A stretch of DNA of 64,000 bases, taken from NCBI RefSeq assembly GCF_028473645.1, contig NZ_CP097269.1:4606001-4670000 (forward strand), in the 5' to 3' direction. The position numbers and the translations under genes are program-made. Positions 6,561 to 16,787 of the stretch are shown piece by piece. The notes beneath the pieces were generated by a model. That model was given only the letters and a program-made list of their open reading frames with translations, ran no database searches and was not told where the DNA came from. How positions within the stretch are numbered: the first letter of the stretch is position 1; every line of letters begins with the position of its first letter. This stretch comes from Acidovorax sp. GBBC 1281 (GTDB lineage Bacteria > Pseudomonadota > Gammaproteobacteria > Burkholderiales > Burkholderiaceae_C).

Positions 6561-8840
6561 TCAGGCGGCCAGCCGGGACAGGTCGGCCACGCGGTTCATG
6601 GCCACGTGCAGGCGCTTGAGCAGGCCCTGGCGGTTCAGGCGCAGGTCCAGTTGCTCGGCGTTGACCATCACGTCGTCGAAGAACGCATCCACCGGCGCGC
6701 GCAGCACGGCCAGCGTCTGCAGGCTGGCGGTGTAGTCGCCCGCGTCGAACTGCGCATCGGCCTCGGGCACGAAGCGCTGCAGCGCGGCGTAGAGGTTCTT
6801 TTCCGCCTCTTCCTGCAGCAGGTCGGGGTTGACGTGCGGGTCCACGGGCCCGGCCACCTCGGCCTTCTTGAGGATGTTGCCCACGCGCTTGTTGGCCGCG
6901 GCCAGGGCCGGGCTTTCGGGCAGTTCGGCAAACGCGCGCACGGCGGCGAGCTGCTTTTGCACCAGCGACAGGCGCTGCGGGCGCAGGGCGATGACGGCAT
7001 CGACTTCCTGCGCGCTGTAGCCCTGCTCGCGCAGGCTGCCGGCGAGGCGGTCGTACATGAAGTCTTCAACCAACTCCGGCGTAAGCGTATCAAGCTGACG
7101 GTACGTGGTTACGTCTGCGACCTTCTCTTGACCAGAAGACTTAACAACAAGCTTCGCCTGCTCTTTGAGCCCAATCTGATCCAGTAGCTTGTCCATCACC
7201 TCATAAACTTTTTCCAGGAGCTTATGAAGGTCCAGCGGCAGTTCGCGCTCGACCAGCATGCGGATCACGCCCAGCGCATGGCGGCGCAGCGCGAACGGGT
7301 CGCGGTCGCCGGTGGGCAGGTTGCCGATGCCGAACATGCCGACCAGCGTTTCCAGCTTGTCGGCCATGGCCACGATCACGCCGACGTTCTCGCGCGGCAG
7401 TTCGTCGCCTGCGAATCGCGGCTTGTAGTGGTCTTCGATGGCGTGGGCCACTTCGTGCGCCAGGCCGTCGTTGGCGGCGTAGTAGCCGCCCATGATGCCC
7501 TGCAGCTCGGGGAATTCGCCCACCATGTCGGTGACCAGATCGGCCTTGGACAGCCGCGCGGCGGTGTCCACGCACGACAGCAGGTAGTCGCGGGCGATCT
7601 CGCCTTCGGCCGAGTCCAGATCGGTGTGGTGCGTGCCGATGCCGGCGAAGAGCTGCTCGGCGATCGCCTTGGCGATCGCGCGCACGCGCTCCACGCGCTC
7701 GCCCTGCGTGCCCAGCTTGTTGTGATAGACCACCTTGGAGAGACTCTCCACGCGCGACAGCAGCGTCTTCTTGCGGTCCTGGTCGAAGAAGAACTTGGCG
7801 TCGGCCAGGCGCGGGCGCACCACGCGCTCGTTGCCCTGCACCACCGCGCTCGCATCGGCGGGCGTGATGTTGCTCACCACCAGGAATTGGTGCGACAGCC
7901 GGCCATCGGCCTGCAGCAGCGGGAAGTACTTCTGGTTGGCCTTCATCGTGAGGATCAGGCACTCCTGCGGCACATCGAGAAACTCTTTTTCGAACTCGCA
8001 GATGAGCACGTTGGGGCGCTCGACCAGCGCGGTCACCTCGTCGAGCAGGGCGTCGTCCTCGATGGGGCGCACGCCGCCGCCCACGCGCGCGGCCGCGGCC
8101 TGCAGCTGGCGCACGATCTCGGCGCGGCGCTCGGCGAAGCTCGCGATCACCGCGCCCTGCTCGGCCAGCTGCTGGGCGTAGCTGTCGGCACTGGTGACGA
8201 CGACCGGGTCCACGGCCGCCTCGAAGCGGTGGCCGTGCGTGGTGTTGCCGGCGGTCAGGCCCAGCGCCTTCACCGACAGCAGCACCTCGGTGCCGTGCAG
8301 GGCCACCAGGCCGTGCGCGGGGCGCACGAAGCTCACGCTGGTCCAGCCGGGCTGCTCGCAGCCGGAGGCGAGCTGGTAGCGCATCACCTTCGGGATGGGC
8401 AGCTTGGCGATGGATTCCTGCAGGGCCTTGTGCAGGCCCTCGGACAGCGTGGCGCCGCGCACGGTGCTGTCGTGGAACAGCACCTCGGCCTTGCCGTCCG
8501 GCACGCGGCGCAGCGCGGCCACGGCCGAGGCGTCGGCGCCCAGGGCGGCCAGCTTCTTGAGCAGCGCGGGCGTGGCGTTGCCGGCGGCATCCAGCCCCAC
8601 GGCGACGGGCATGAGCTTTTGCGAGACGGCCTTGTCGGCGGCCTGGGGCGCCACCTCGGTGATGTGCGCGGCCAGGCGGCGCGGCGAAGCGAAGGCCGTC
8701 AGGCGCGAGCCCGGCGCGGCCAGCCCTTGGGCCTGCAGCTGCTCGAACAGCACGCCGGCAAAGGCGTCGCCCAGTTTCTGCAAGGCCTTCGGGGGCAGTT
8801 CTTCGACGAACAGTTCAACGAGAAGATTCGGATGGGTCAT
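6561..8840 (-). CDS. glyS: Glycyl-tRNA synthetase beta subunit
   Basis: Pairs with GlyQ as the alpha2-beta2 glycyl-tRNA synthetase. The beta subunit carries the tRNA-binding and anticodon regions, including an HD-like domain and a C-terminal DALR-like helical domain. The N-terminus LLVELFVEELPPKALQKLGD and the conserved GDRDPFALRRHALG and AANKRVGNILKK blocks are diagnostic. At 759 residues it is longer than the roughly 690 of E. coli. Most of a local excess lies at residues 540-586, where a 47% GC stretch (7081-7220) encodes about 35 extra residues between LPLDLHKLLEK and LVEDFMYDR. glyQ lies 36 bp upstream in the same operon. Confidence 0.97.
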   Translation of the reverse strand: MTHPNLLVELFVEELPPKALQKLGDAFAGVLFEQLQAQGLAAPGSRLTAFASPRRLAAHITEVAPQAADKAVSQKLMPVAVGLDAAGNATPALLKKLAALGADASAVAALRRVPDGKAEVLFHDSTVRGATLSEGLHKALQESIAKLPIPKVMRYQLASGCEQPGWTSVSFVRPAHGLVALHGTEVLLSVKALGLTAGNTTHGHRFEAAVDPVVVTSADSYAQQLAEQGAVIASFAERRAEIVRQLQAAAARVGGGVRPIEDDALLDEVTALVERPNVLICEFEKEFLDVPQECLILTMKANQKYFPLLQADGRLSHQFLVVSNITPADASAVVQGNERVVRPRLADAKFFFDQDRKKTLLSRVESLSKVVYHNKLGTQGERVERVRAIAKAIAEQLFAGIGTHHTDLDSAEGEIARDYLLSCVDTAARLSKADLVTDMVGEFPELQGIMGGYYAANDGLAHEVAHAIEDHYKPRFAGDELPRENVGVIVAMADKLETLVGMFGIGNLPTGDRDPFALRRHALGVIRMLVERELPLDLHKLLEKVYEVMDKLLDQIGLKEQAKLVVKSSGQEKVADVTTYRQLDTLTPELVEDFMYDRLAGSLREQGYSAQEVDAVIALRPQRLSLVQKQLAAVRAFAELPESPALAAANKRVGNILKKAEVAGPVDPHVNPDLLQEEAEKNLYAALQRFVPEADAQFDAGDYTASLQTLAVLRAPVDAFFDDVMVNAEQLDLRLNRQGLLKRLHVAMNRVADLSRLAA
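7081..7220 (-). other. Low-GC insert inside glyS
   Basis: 66 of 140 bases are G or C (47%), against roughly two thirds in the rest of glyS. The frame stays open and encodes a Lys/Glu/Val/Leu-rich segment containing QAKLVVKSSGQEKVADVTTY. In E. coli GlyS, as I remember it, the corresponding region between LDLQ and DFMLGR is only about 26 residues. This looks like a lineage-specific in-frame insertion with foreign composition. Confidence 0.6.
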
Positions 8841-8876
8841 GGTGGTCTGTGTTCCTTCCTGATGCGCGTGCGTGCC

Positions 8877-9836
8877 TCAGGCCGCCTTCTTCTGCTGTTG
8901 CTGCTGCTGGTCGGCGCAGGCCAGGTCGGCCAGCACTTCGGCGGCCCATTCCTGGGGCGCCATGGGAAAGCCCAGCCGCGCGCGGCTGTCGAGGTAGCTC
9001 TTGGCCACGGCGCGGGCCAGGTTGCGGATGCGGCCGATGTAGGCCGCGCGCTCGGTCACGCTGATGGCGCCGCGCGCATCCAGCAGGTTGAAGCTGTGCG
9101 CGGCTTTCAGCACCTGCTCGTAGGCCGGCAGGGCGAGCTGCTGCTCCATCAGGTGCTGGGCCTGGCTTTCGTGCGCGCTGAACGCGGTGAACAGGAAGTC
9201 GGCGTCGGAGTGCTCGAAGTTGTAGGTGGACTGCTCCACCTCGTTCTGCTTGTACACGTCGCCGTAGGAAAGGCCGTCGGTCCAGGTCAGGTTGTAGACG
9301 TTGTCCACGCCCTGCAGGTACATCGCCAGGCGCTCCAGGCCGTAGGTGATCTCGCCCGTGGCGGGCTTGCAGTCGATGCCGCCGACCTGCTGGAAGTAGG
9401 TGAACTGCGTCACCTCCATGCCGTTGAGCCACACCTCCCAGCCGAGGCCCCAGGCGCCGAGCGTGGGGTTCTCCCAGTCGTCCTCGACGAAGCGGATGTC
9501 GTTCTTCTTGAGATCGAAACCCAGGGCCTCCAGCGATCCCAAATACAACTCCAGGATGTTGGCCGGCGCGGGCTTGAGCACGACCTGGAACTGGTAGTAG
9601 TGCTGCAGGCGGTTGGGGTTCTCGCCGTAGCGGCCGTCCTTGGGGCGGCGGCTGGGCTGCACGTAGGCGGCCTTCCAGGGCTCGGGGCCCAGCGCGCGCA
9701 GGAAGGTGGCAGTGTGCGAGGTGCCGGCGCCCACTTCCATGTCGTAGGGCTGCAGTAGCGCGCAGCCCTGTTCGGCCCAGTACGACTGCAGCTTCAGGAT
9801 GATTTGCTGGAAGGTCAACATGCGTGTGTCTGGCAT
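8877..9836 (-). CDS. glyQ: Glycyl-tRNA synthetase alpha subunit
   Basis: The catalytic subunit that activates glycine, a class II synthetase. I take the ATG at 9836, which gives 319 residues starting [14 protein letters not shown]. This lines up with the E. coli start MQKFDTRTFQ; an upstream in-frame ATG at 9971 would add unrelated residues. Conserved features include [37 protein letters not shown] and the [18 protein letters not shown] block. The C-terminus ends in a Gln-rich run (six Q) and KKAA. It is first in a glyQ-glyS operon. Confidence 0.97.
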   Translation of the reverse strand: MPDTRMLTFQQIILKLQSYWAEQGCALLQPYDMEVGAGTSHTATFLRALGPEPWKAAYVQPSRRPKDGRYGENPNRLQHYYQFQVVLKPAPANILELYLGSLEALGFDLKKNDIRFVEDDWENPTLGAWGLGWEVWLNGMEVTQFTYFQQVGGIDCKPATGEITYGLERLAMYLQGVDNVYNLTWTDGLSYGDVYKQNEVEQSTYNFEHSDADFLFTAFSAHESQAQHLMEQQLALPAYEQVLKAAHSFNLLDARGAISVTERAAYIGRIRNLARAVAKSYLDSRARLGFPMAPQEWAAEVLADLACADQQQQQQKKAA

Positions 9837-9954
9837 GGCGGGGCCATGCGGTTGGTAGAGAGGGTTTGCACGCAGGCGCGCGCAAAAGCGGTCGATTTTA
9901 CGAGGCGCGCCCGGCGCATCGGCCACGCCCGGCACGGGGCCGCCACGCCCGCAT

Positions 9955-10017
9955 GCAAAAATAGCCGCCACCGCTTATGCATCAAGCGCTGGCAGCTATC
10001 ATCTTCATAGCAATACA
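9955..10017. repeat. Dispersed hairpin repeat, copy 3 (between fabB and glyQ)
   Basis: Contains an imperfect palindrome cgcttatgcatcaagcg, followed by tggcagctatcatcttcatagc, a typical layout for this repeat. It lies 26 bp downstream of the fabB stop and may act as a terminator or mRNA-stabilising stem for fabAB. Confidence 0.65.
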
Positions 10018-10042
10018 CCGCGGTTGCACCGCGGGCGTCCAC

Positions 10043-11269
10043 TCAATCTTGCCAGCGGCGCAGCACCAGGCTGGCGTTGGTGCCGCCGAAGCCGAAGCTG
10101 TTGGACAGCACGGTCGTCAGCGATGCATCGCGCGAGGTGCGCACGATGGGCATGCCCTCGGCGGCCGGGTCCAGGTTCTCGATGTGGGCCGAGCCGGCGA
10201 TGAAGCCGCCCTCCAGCATGTACAGGCAGTAGATCGCCTCCTGCACGCCCGTCGCGCCCTGCGAGTGGCCGGTGAGCGACTTGGTGGAGGAGAACGGTGG
10301 CACCGCGTCGCCGAACACCTCGCGCAGCGCGCGCAGTTCGGGCAGGTCGCCCACGGGGGTGGACGTGCCGTGCGTGTTCACATAGTCGATCGTGCCGCCG
10401 CCCGCTTCGGCGATGGCCTGGCGCATGCAGGCGATGGCGCCGTCGCCCGAGGGCGCGACCATGTCTTCACCGTCCGACGACAGGCCGAAGCCGACGATCT
10501 CGGCCAGGATGGTGGCGCCGCGGGCCTGGGCGTGCTCCAGGCTCTCCAGCACCAGCGCACCGCCGCCGCCGGCGATCACGAAGCCGTCGCGGTCCACGTC
10601 GTAGGGGCGCGAGGCCGTCTCTGGCGTGGCGTTGAATTTGGCCGACATGGCGCCCATGCCGTCGAACAGCGTGGCCAGGCCCCAGGAGAGCTCTTCGCCG
10701 CCGCCGGCGAACATCACGTCCTGCAGGCCGAAGGCGATCTGCTGCGCCGCCATGCCCACGCAGTGCGCGGAGGTGCTGCAGGCCGAGGTGATCGAGAAAT
10801 TGATGCCCTTGATGGCGAACGCCGTGGACAGGTTGGCCGACACGGTGGAGCCCATGCAGCGCGTGACCTGGTAGGGCCCCACGCGGCGGATGCCCTTGGA
10901 GCGCAGCGTGTCCGCCGCCTCGATCTGGTTGGCCGGCGAGCCGCCGCCCGAGCCCATGATGAGGCCGGTGCGGGGGTGGGACACCTGGGCGGGCGACAGG
11001 CCGGACTGGGCGATGGCGTCCTTCAGCGACAGGTAGGCGTACGCCGCGGCATCGCCCATGAAGCGGCGCTGCTTGCGGTCGATGAGCGCGTCCAGATCGA
11101 TCTGCGGCGCGCCCGCCACCTGGCTGCGCAGGCCGAGTTCGGCGAACTCGGGCATGGCGCGGATGCCGGATTTGCCTTCGCGCAGCGACGTGGTCACTGC
11201 CTGCTGGTCGTTGCCGATGCACGAGACGATGCCCGCACCCGTGATGACGACGCGCTTCTTCATGGTCAT
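10043..11269 (-). CDS. fabB: 3-oxoacyl-[acyl-carrier-protein] synthase I
   Basis: A condensing enzyme that elongates unsaturated acyl-ACPs in type II fatty acid synthesis. It has 408 residues. The Cys-His-His triad is visible: SACSTSAHC (active-site Cys near residue 165), [10 protein letters not shown] and [12 protein letters not shown]. The C-terminal [14 protein letters not shown] loop is diagnostic of beta-ketoacyl synthases. Start at ATG 11269 overlaps the fabA stop by ATGA; a second ATG two codons in (11263) is possible. The fabA-fabB pair is the classical anaerobic unsaturated fatty acid route. Confidence 0.96.
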   Translation of the reverse strand: MTMKKRVVITGAGIVSCIGNDQQAVTTSLREGKSGIRAMPEFAELGLRSQVAGAPQIDLDALIDRKQRRFMGDAAAYAYLSLKDAIAQSGLSPAQVSHPRTGLIMGSGGGSPANQIEAADTLRSKGIRRVGPYQVTRCMGSTVSANLSTAFAIKGINFSITSACSTSAHCVGMAAQQIAFGLQDVMFAGGGEELSWGLATLFDGMGAMSAKFNATPETASRPYDVDRDGFVIAGGGGALVLESLEHAQARGATILAEIVGFGLSSDGEDMVAPSGDGAIACMRQAIAEAGGGTIDYVNTHGTSTPVGDLPELRALREVFGDAVPPFSSTKSLTGHSQGATGVQEAIYCLYMLEGGFIAGSAHIENLDPAAEGMPIVRTSRDASLTTVLSNSFGFGGTNASLVLRRWQD

Positions 11270-11805
11270 GCCGTGGCTCCCGCTGCGGGTGCTCCGTCCT
11301 TCCCGTCTTCACGCTTGAAAAGGCCCACGCGCAGGTCGTTGGCCACGTAGATCTCCTGGCCGTCGGCCAGCAGGCGGGCATCGCCGATGGCCATGACCAG
11401 CTTGCGCTTGATCACGCGCTTGATGTCGATTTCGTAGGTGACGAGCTTCACGTTGGGGCCGACTTCGCCGGTGAACTTGACTTCACCCGCGCCCAGGGCG
11501 CGGCCCCGGCCCGGCAGCTGCAGCCAGGTGAGGTAGAAACCGATGAGCTGCCACATGGCATCCAGCCCCAGGCAGCCCGGCATGACCGGATCGCCCTGGA
11601 AGTGGCAGTCGAAAAACCAGAGGTCGGGGCGCACATCGAGTTCGGCCCGGATTTTCCCCAGCCCATGCGCCCCACCATCGCTGTCGATGTGCGTGATGCG
11701 GTCAAACATCAGCATGGGCGGCAGCGGCAGTCGTCCGCTGTCAGGGGTGAACAGCTTGCCCTCGCCGGAGGCGATCAGTTGTTCATAGGAAAAGGAATCA
11801 GCCAT
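11266..11805 (-). CDS. fabA: 3-hydroxydecanoyl-ACP dehydratase/isomerase
   Basis: Dehydrates 3-hydroxydecanoyl-ACP and isomerises the trans-2 to the cis-3 enoyl product, the branch point to unsaturated fatty acids. With the ATG at 11805 it has 179 residues, near the 172 of E. coli FabA. Catalytic His68 lies in [14 protein letters not shown], and Asp82 follows in GLDAMWQL. Upstream in-frame codons to 11949 encode non-conserved residues and are rejected. It is translationally coupled to fabB. The leader carries a perfect 9-bp inverted repeat (11855-11879). Confidence 0.96.
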   Translation of the reverse strand: MADSFSYEQLIASGEGKLFTPDSGRLPLPPMLMFDRITHIDSDGGAHGLGKIRAELDVRPDLWFFDCHFQGDPVMPGCLGLDAMWQLIGFYLTWLQLPGRGRALGAGEVKFTGEVGPNVKLVTYEIDIKRVIKRKLVMAIGDARLLADGQEIYVANDLRVGLFKREDGKDGAPAAGATA

Positions 11806-11854
11806 TGTCAGTCGTGCTCCAGATCGGCGGTGCGCCCGCCGGATTTTGATTGCG

Positions 11855-11879
11855 CGCCACCGAGGTCTTTTCGGTGGCG
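11855..11879 (-). promoter_or_regulatory. Inverted repeat in the fabA leader
   Basis: A perfect 9-bp inverted repeat, cgccaccga / tcggtggcg with a 7-base spacer, centred about 62 bp upstream of the fabA ATG. It could be an operator for a fatty-acid regulator or an RNA hairpin. No T-run follows, so it is not a normal terminator. The binding protein is unknown. Confidence 0.35.
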
Positions 11880-11981
11880 GGGCATCCATTATCAAGGCAC
11901 ACGGAGGGCCGACTGTGACACAGGGCCAAGGGTGATTCCCTAATTTCATGAAAGCGGGCCGCGCCGGACCGCGTCAGCGCA

Positions 11982-12001
11982 GGCCGCACGGGCGTGCGGC
12001 C
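11982..12001 (-). terminator. Hairpin downstream of the asparaginase gene
   Basis: A perfect 9-bp GC stem (ggccgcacg / cgtgcggcc), 18 bp past the asparaginase stop on the minus strand. It lacks a T-run; a terminator role is plausible but weak. Confidence 0.4.
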
Positions 12002-12019
12002 GCGCGGATCGGGCCCCGG

Positions 12020-13210
<1,191 letters not shown>

Positions 13211-13237
13211 TCATATTCTCGTTTTCCCTCCCCTGCG

Positions 13238-14164
13238 ATGAATCTCCGCCAACTCGAAGTCTTCCAGGCCGTCATGCAGACCGGCAACATGAGCGCGGCT
13301 GCCCGGCTGATCAACATCACGCCGTCGGCGGTGAGCAAGACCATCGCGCACGCGGAACTGCAACTGGGCTACGCGCTGTTCAGCCGGGCCCGCGGGGCCC
13401 TGCTGCCCACGCCGGAGGCGCAGGCGCTGTTCACCGCCTCCAGCCAGATCCACAGCCAGCTCGACGCGCTGCGCCGCACCGCACACAACCTGCGCCAGCC
13501 CGAGGGCGGCCTGGTGCGGCTGGCGGCGATTCCGTCCGTCACGCATGAATTCCTGCCCGCGGTGCTGGAGCGCCATGCCCAGCAGTCGCCCCGGGTGCGC
13601 GTGGAAGTGCGCACCCTGCACCAGGACCAGATGGCGCAGGCGCTGCTCACCCGCTCGGTGGATTTCGCGCTGGGCTTCTACGATCATCCGCACCCGCAGC
13701 TGGAGAGCAGCATCCTGGTGAGCGGGCCGCTGTTCATCGCCGTGGCGCGGGACATCTGGCTGCGCGCGGTGCGGCTGAACCGGTCCGACCCGATCACGTT
13801 CCTGGCCAACACGCCCATGATCCAGCTGCTGGGCGACGAGCCCATGCGCCAACCCATGGCCGAACTGGCGCAGAGCCTGGGCGTGCACACCGAGCTGGGC
13901 ATCCAGATGCAGACCTCGCAGCTGGCCCTGGCGCTGGTCAAGCGCGGCATGGGGTGGACGGTGGTCGATTTCCTGACCGCGCGCAACCTCGACCCGGCCG
14001 CCATCACCGCGGTGCCGCTGCGCGACCTGCCCCCCATGGCGCTGCATGCCTACCACGCCGCCAACCGCCCGCCGGACCGCCATGCCGCCCGCATGCTGGC
14101 CCTGCTGTCGGACGTGCTCATACAAACGATGGCGCGCGCGCCTTCCGAAGCGGCCGCGCTCTGA
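13238..14164 (+). CDS. LysR family transcriptional regulator
   Basis: 308 residues, standard for LysR regulators. The winged HTH occupies residues 1-60 (MNLRQLEVFQAVMQTGNMSA, then TPSAVSKTIAHAELQLGYAL). Residues 90-300 form the periplasmic-binding-like effector domain, with RVRVEVRTLHQDQM and a VDFALGFYDH segment. It is transcribed divergently from the periplasmic asparaginase, the usual geometry for a LysR activator and its target. Control of ansB by an amino acid or related co-inducer is therefore a reasonable inference. I could not define an unambiguous T-N11-A operator in the 144-bp gap. Confidence 0.92.
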   Translation: MNLRQLEVFQAVMQTGNMSAAARLINITPSAVSKTIAHAELQLGYALFSRARGALLPTPEAQALFTASSQIHSQLDALRRTAHNLRQPEGGLVRLAAIPSVTHEFLPAVLERHAQQSPRVRVEVRTLHQDQMAQALLTRSVDFALGFYDHPHPQLESSILVSGPLFIAVARDIWLRAVRLNRSDPITFLANTPMIQLLGDEPMRQPMAELAQSLGVHTELGIQMQTSQLALALVKRGMGWTVVDFLTARNLDPAAITAVPLRDLPPMALHAYHAANRPPDRHAARMLALLSDVLIQTMARAPSEAAAL

Positions 14165-14199
14165 GCGGGCCCTTCGGTCGGCGCCAGGCGCGCGGGGGT

Positions 14200-15816
14200 T
14201 CAGGCGGTGGCGGCCCTGCGGGCGCGGCGCCGGCGCACCCAAGCCAGGCCTGCCACCAGCGCGCCCAGCGCCCACAGCGGCCACAGGCCCCAGCGCGAGA
14301 CCCAATACGCGTAGGGCGTGACCGCCCCGCTGCGCCCCTGCACCTCGCCGGTCAGCACGCCGCGCACGTGCGACGGCAGGCGCTGCGTGACCACGCCCCG
14401 GTGGTCGATGATGGCGGTGGCCCCGGTGTTGGTGGCCCGCACCATGGGGCGCTCGAACTCCAGCGCGCGCATGCGGCTGATGGCCAGATGCTGGTCGATG
14501 GCCACCGAATCGCCGAACCAGCCGATGTTGCTCAGGTTCACGAAGATCGTCGGCGCCTGGGCGGGGTCGGTAAAGCGCGCGCCCAGTTCTTCGCCGAACA
14601 GATCCTCATAGCAGATGTTGGGCGCGATGCGCTCGCCCGCCCAGAGGAACGGCGCCTGCCCCACGGCCCCCCGGTTGAAGTCGCCCAGCGGGATGTTCAT
14701 CATCTCGGTGAACCACCGGAAGAACGGCGGAATGAATTCGCCGAAGGGCACGAGGTGGTGCTTGTCGTACTGGTACGGCGCGGCCTGGCCGGGCGCGAAG
14801 CCCATCACCGAATTGGTGTAGCCCAGCGCCATGTCGCCCAGCGGAATGCCCAGCAGCGCCGCCTGCCGGCCGGCGCCCTGCCCCGCCGCGGGGGCCTGGG
14901 TGTAGCGCGCGGTGACCGAATCCAGGTAGCCCGGCACCAGTTGCTGCGGCAATAGCGGGATGGCCGTCTCGGGCGCCACCACCAGCGCGGCCTGGGCGCT
15001 GCGCAGCTGCTCGGCATACCAGCGCAGGGCGGTCGGCACGCCACTGCCGGCCTGGAATTTCTCGTCCTGGGGAATGTTGCCCTGCAGCAGCGCCAGCGAC
15101 AGCGGTGCGGGGCGCTGCATCGGCGTGTGGCACAGCTCGACGGCGCAGTGGCGCTGCACTGCCAGCCCGGCCCAGGCCAGCACGGCCAGCCCCACCAGGG
15201 CCCACGCCTTCAGGCTGCGCAGGTCGCTGCGCCGCCCCTGGGCCACCAGCATGGCCAGCACGGCCGCGACGCAGCCGATGCCGTACATCCCGACCGACCG
15301 CGCCAGCACGGCCAGCGGGCCTTCGACGTGCGCGTAGCCACCGGCGCCCCATGGAAAGCCCGTCCACCACTGGCCGCGCGCCAACTCGGCCAGCAGCCAG
15401 AACGCTCCGAAAACAATAGCAGCATGCCAGCGATTTGATTGCCCCAGGGCCTTGAAACACCCTGCAGCCACCGCGTAGTAGCTGCCCAGAAACGCCGCCA
15501 GCCCCACCACCGCGAGCGCGGCCAGCGGCGCGGCCAGCCCGCCGTAGGTGTGCATGGAAATGAAGAGCCACCAGAAGGTGCCCGTCAGCCAGGCGGTGGC
15601 AAAGAGCCACCCCAGCACCGCGGCCTGCCGCGCGCTGCGGCTGGCCAGCAGCAGCCGCGCGAAGCCGCCCAGGGACAGGAGTTGCATCCACCACACCGGC
15701 TCGCCGCCGAAGGGCCAGGCGATCGAGGCGGCCTGCGCCAGGCCCGCCAGCAGCGCGAGCCCCCCTGCCAGCGCCACCGGCCCGAGCGGGCCGCTGCGCG
15801 CGCCAGCGGCGCCCAT
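14200..15816 (-). CDS. lnt: Apolipoprotein N-acyltransferase
   Basis: Adds the third acyl chain to the N-terminal Cys of lipoproteins at the periplasmic face of the inner membrane. It has 538 residues. Several N-terminal membrane spans (about residues 15-240) are followed by a nitrilase-like domain. The catalytic Glu-Lys-Cys triad appears as VAPETAIP, YDKHHLVPFGEF and APNICYEDLFGEEL. A short dispersed repeat (15411-15462) is embedded in frame in the membrane part (about FKALGQSNRWHAAIVF). Its start codon overlaps the corC stop, forming the conserved corC-lnt operon. Confidence 0.95.
   Translation of the reverse strand: MGAAGARSGPLGPVALAGGLALLAGLAQAASIAWPFGGEPVWWMQLLSLGGFARLLLASRSARQAAVLGWLFATAWLTGTFWWLFISMHTYGGLAAPLAALAVVGLAAFLGSYYAVAAGCFKALGQSNRWHAAIVFGAFWLLAELARGQWWTGFPWGAGGYAHVEGPLAVLARSVGMYGIGCVAAVLAMLVAQGRRSDLRSLKAWALVGLAVLAWAGLAVQRHCAVELCHTPMQRPAPLSLALLQGNIPQDEKFQAGSGVPTALRWYAEQLRSAQAALVVAPETAIPLLPQQLVPGYLDSVTARYTQAPAAGQGAGRQAALLGIPLGDMALGYTNSVMGFAPGQAAPYQYDKHHLVPFGEFIPPFFRWFTEMMNIPLGDFNRGAVGQAPFLWAGERIAPNICYEDLFGEELGARFTDPAQAPTIFVNLSNIGWFGDSVAIDQHLAISRMRALEFERPMVRATNTGATAIIDHRGVVTQRLPSHVRGVLTGEVQGRSGAVTPYAYWVSRWGLWPLWALGALVAGLAWVRRRRARRAATA
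15411..15462. repeat. Dispersed repeat, copy 4 (inside lnt)
   Basis: On the minus strand it reads ctgcagggtgtttcaaggcc, then a caatcaaatcgctggcatgctgctattgtt-like core. It is related to the elements at 56261 and 61422 (caatcaa, then GAAACAC/TTCAA tracts). It is read through in frame by lnt. Confidence 0.5.
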
Positions 15817-16697
15817 CAGTGCGCAGCCCGGTCGTCTTCGGCGGGAACCGGCGACACCTTGAACCAGCGCACCGCGCCGCCCTTGGTGTGCAGCACGACG
15901 AACCGCAGGCCGCCCAGGTCGAGCGTCTCACCGCGCTTGGGCGCACGGCCCATCTCGTGCGCGATCAGGCCGCCGATGGTGTCGAAGGGCTCGGTCCGGT
16001 CGGAGCCCGCGAGCACCGCGCCGAACGCCTCGGCCACCCGCTCGACCGGGGTGTCGCCGCTCACGCGGTAGGTGCGGTCGGCCAGGCCGAAGATGTCGCC
16101 CTCGTCCTCGGGGATGTCGAACTCGTCCTCGATCTCGCCCACGATCTGCTCCAGCACGTCCTCGATGGTGACCAATCCGGCCACGCGGCCGAACTCGTCG
16201 ATCACCACCGCCATGTGGATGCGGTTCACGCGGAACTCGCGCAGCAGGTCGTTCAGGCCCTTGCTCTCCGGCACGAAGGCCGCAGGGCGCAACAGCGCGC
16301 GGATGTTCAGCTCCGGCGCGCGCTGCAGCTTGAGCAGGTCCTTGGCCATCAGGATGCCGATGATGTTCTCGCGCTCGCCCTGATAGACGGGAAACCGCGA
16401 GTGCGCGGTGTCGATCACCTGGTGCAGCAGGGCATCGAACGGCGCCTCGATGTCGATCAGGTCCATGCGCGGGGCGGCCACCATCACGTCGCTGGCCCGC
16501 ATCTCGGCCATGCGCAGCACGCGCTCGAGCATCACGCGAGCATCGGCGTTGATGATCTGGTTGTCTTCGGCTTCCGCCAGGGTGGCGATCAGCTCGTCGG
16601 TCGAATCCGGGCCGGGGTGGATGAACTCGACGAGCCGCTGCAGGAACGTGCGCTTGTCCTCTCGTTCGGACGGGCGCGCGGAATGGGGGTCGGACAC
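15816..16697 (-). CDS. corC: HlyC/CorC family CBS-domain protein
   Basis: A soluble CorC-type protein with two CBS domains (about residues 50-175, with MVAAPRMDLIDIE and FPVYQGERENIIGILMAKDL) and a C-terminal transporter-associated domain (about 200-280). In enterobacteria CorC is linked to magnesium/cobalt efflux; in many proteobacteria corC is paired with lnt as here. I favour the GTG at 16697 (VSDPHSARPSEREDK), giving 293 residues. A TTG at 16739 would add 14 residues that look non-conserved. The stop overlaps the lnt start. Confidence 0.9.
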   Translation of the reverse strand: MSDPHSARPSEREDKRTFLQRLVEFIHPGPDSTDELIATLAEAEDNQIINADARVMLERVLRMAEMRASDVMVAAPRMDLIDIEAPFDALLHQVIDTAHSRFPVYQGERENIIGILMAKDLLKLQRAPELNIRALLRPAAFVPESKGLNDLLREFRVNRIHMAVVIDEFGRVAGLVTIEDVLEQIVGEIEDEFDIPEDEGDIFGLADRTYRVSGDTPVERVAEAFGAVLAGSDRTEPFDTIGGLIAHEMGRAPKRGETLDLGGLRFVVLHTKGGAVRWFKVSPVPAEDDRAAH

Positions 16698-16787
16698 GGT
16701 CTTGGAATGCAGGACGTGCGGTGGTTGATCAGGCCCCAAGGATAGCGGAAGCGCCGCGCTGGCGGCCCTGCCGGGCGCCCGTTAACG

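Noticed and set aside
7224..9758. Very long open frame on the plus strand opposite glyS and glyQ
   Set aside because: It is a GC-rich shadow of the two synthetase genes: low-complexity His/Gln/Arg/Leu composition, no domain, no ribosome site.
9837..9971. N-terminal extension of GlyQ upstream of 9836
   Set aside because: Codons do not resemble any GlyQ N-terminus, and the ATG at 9836 aligns with known starts.
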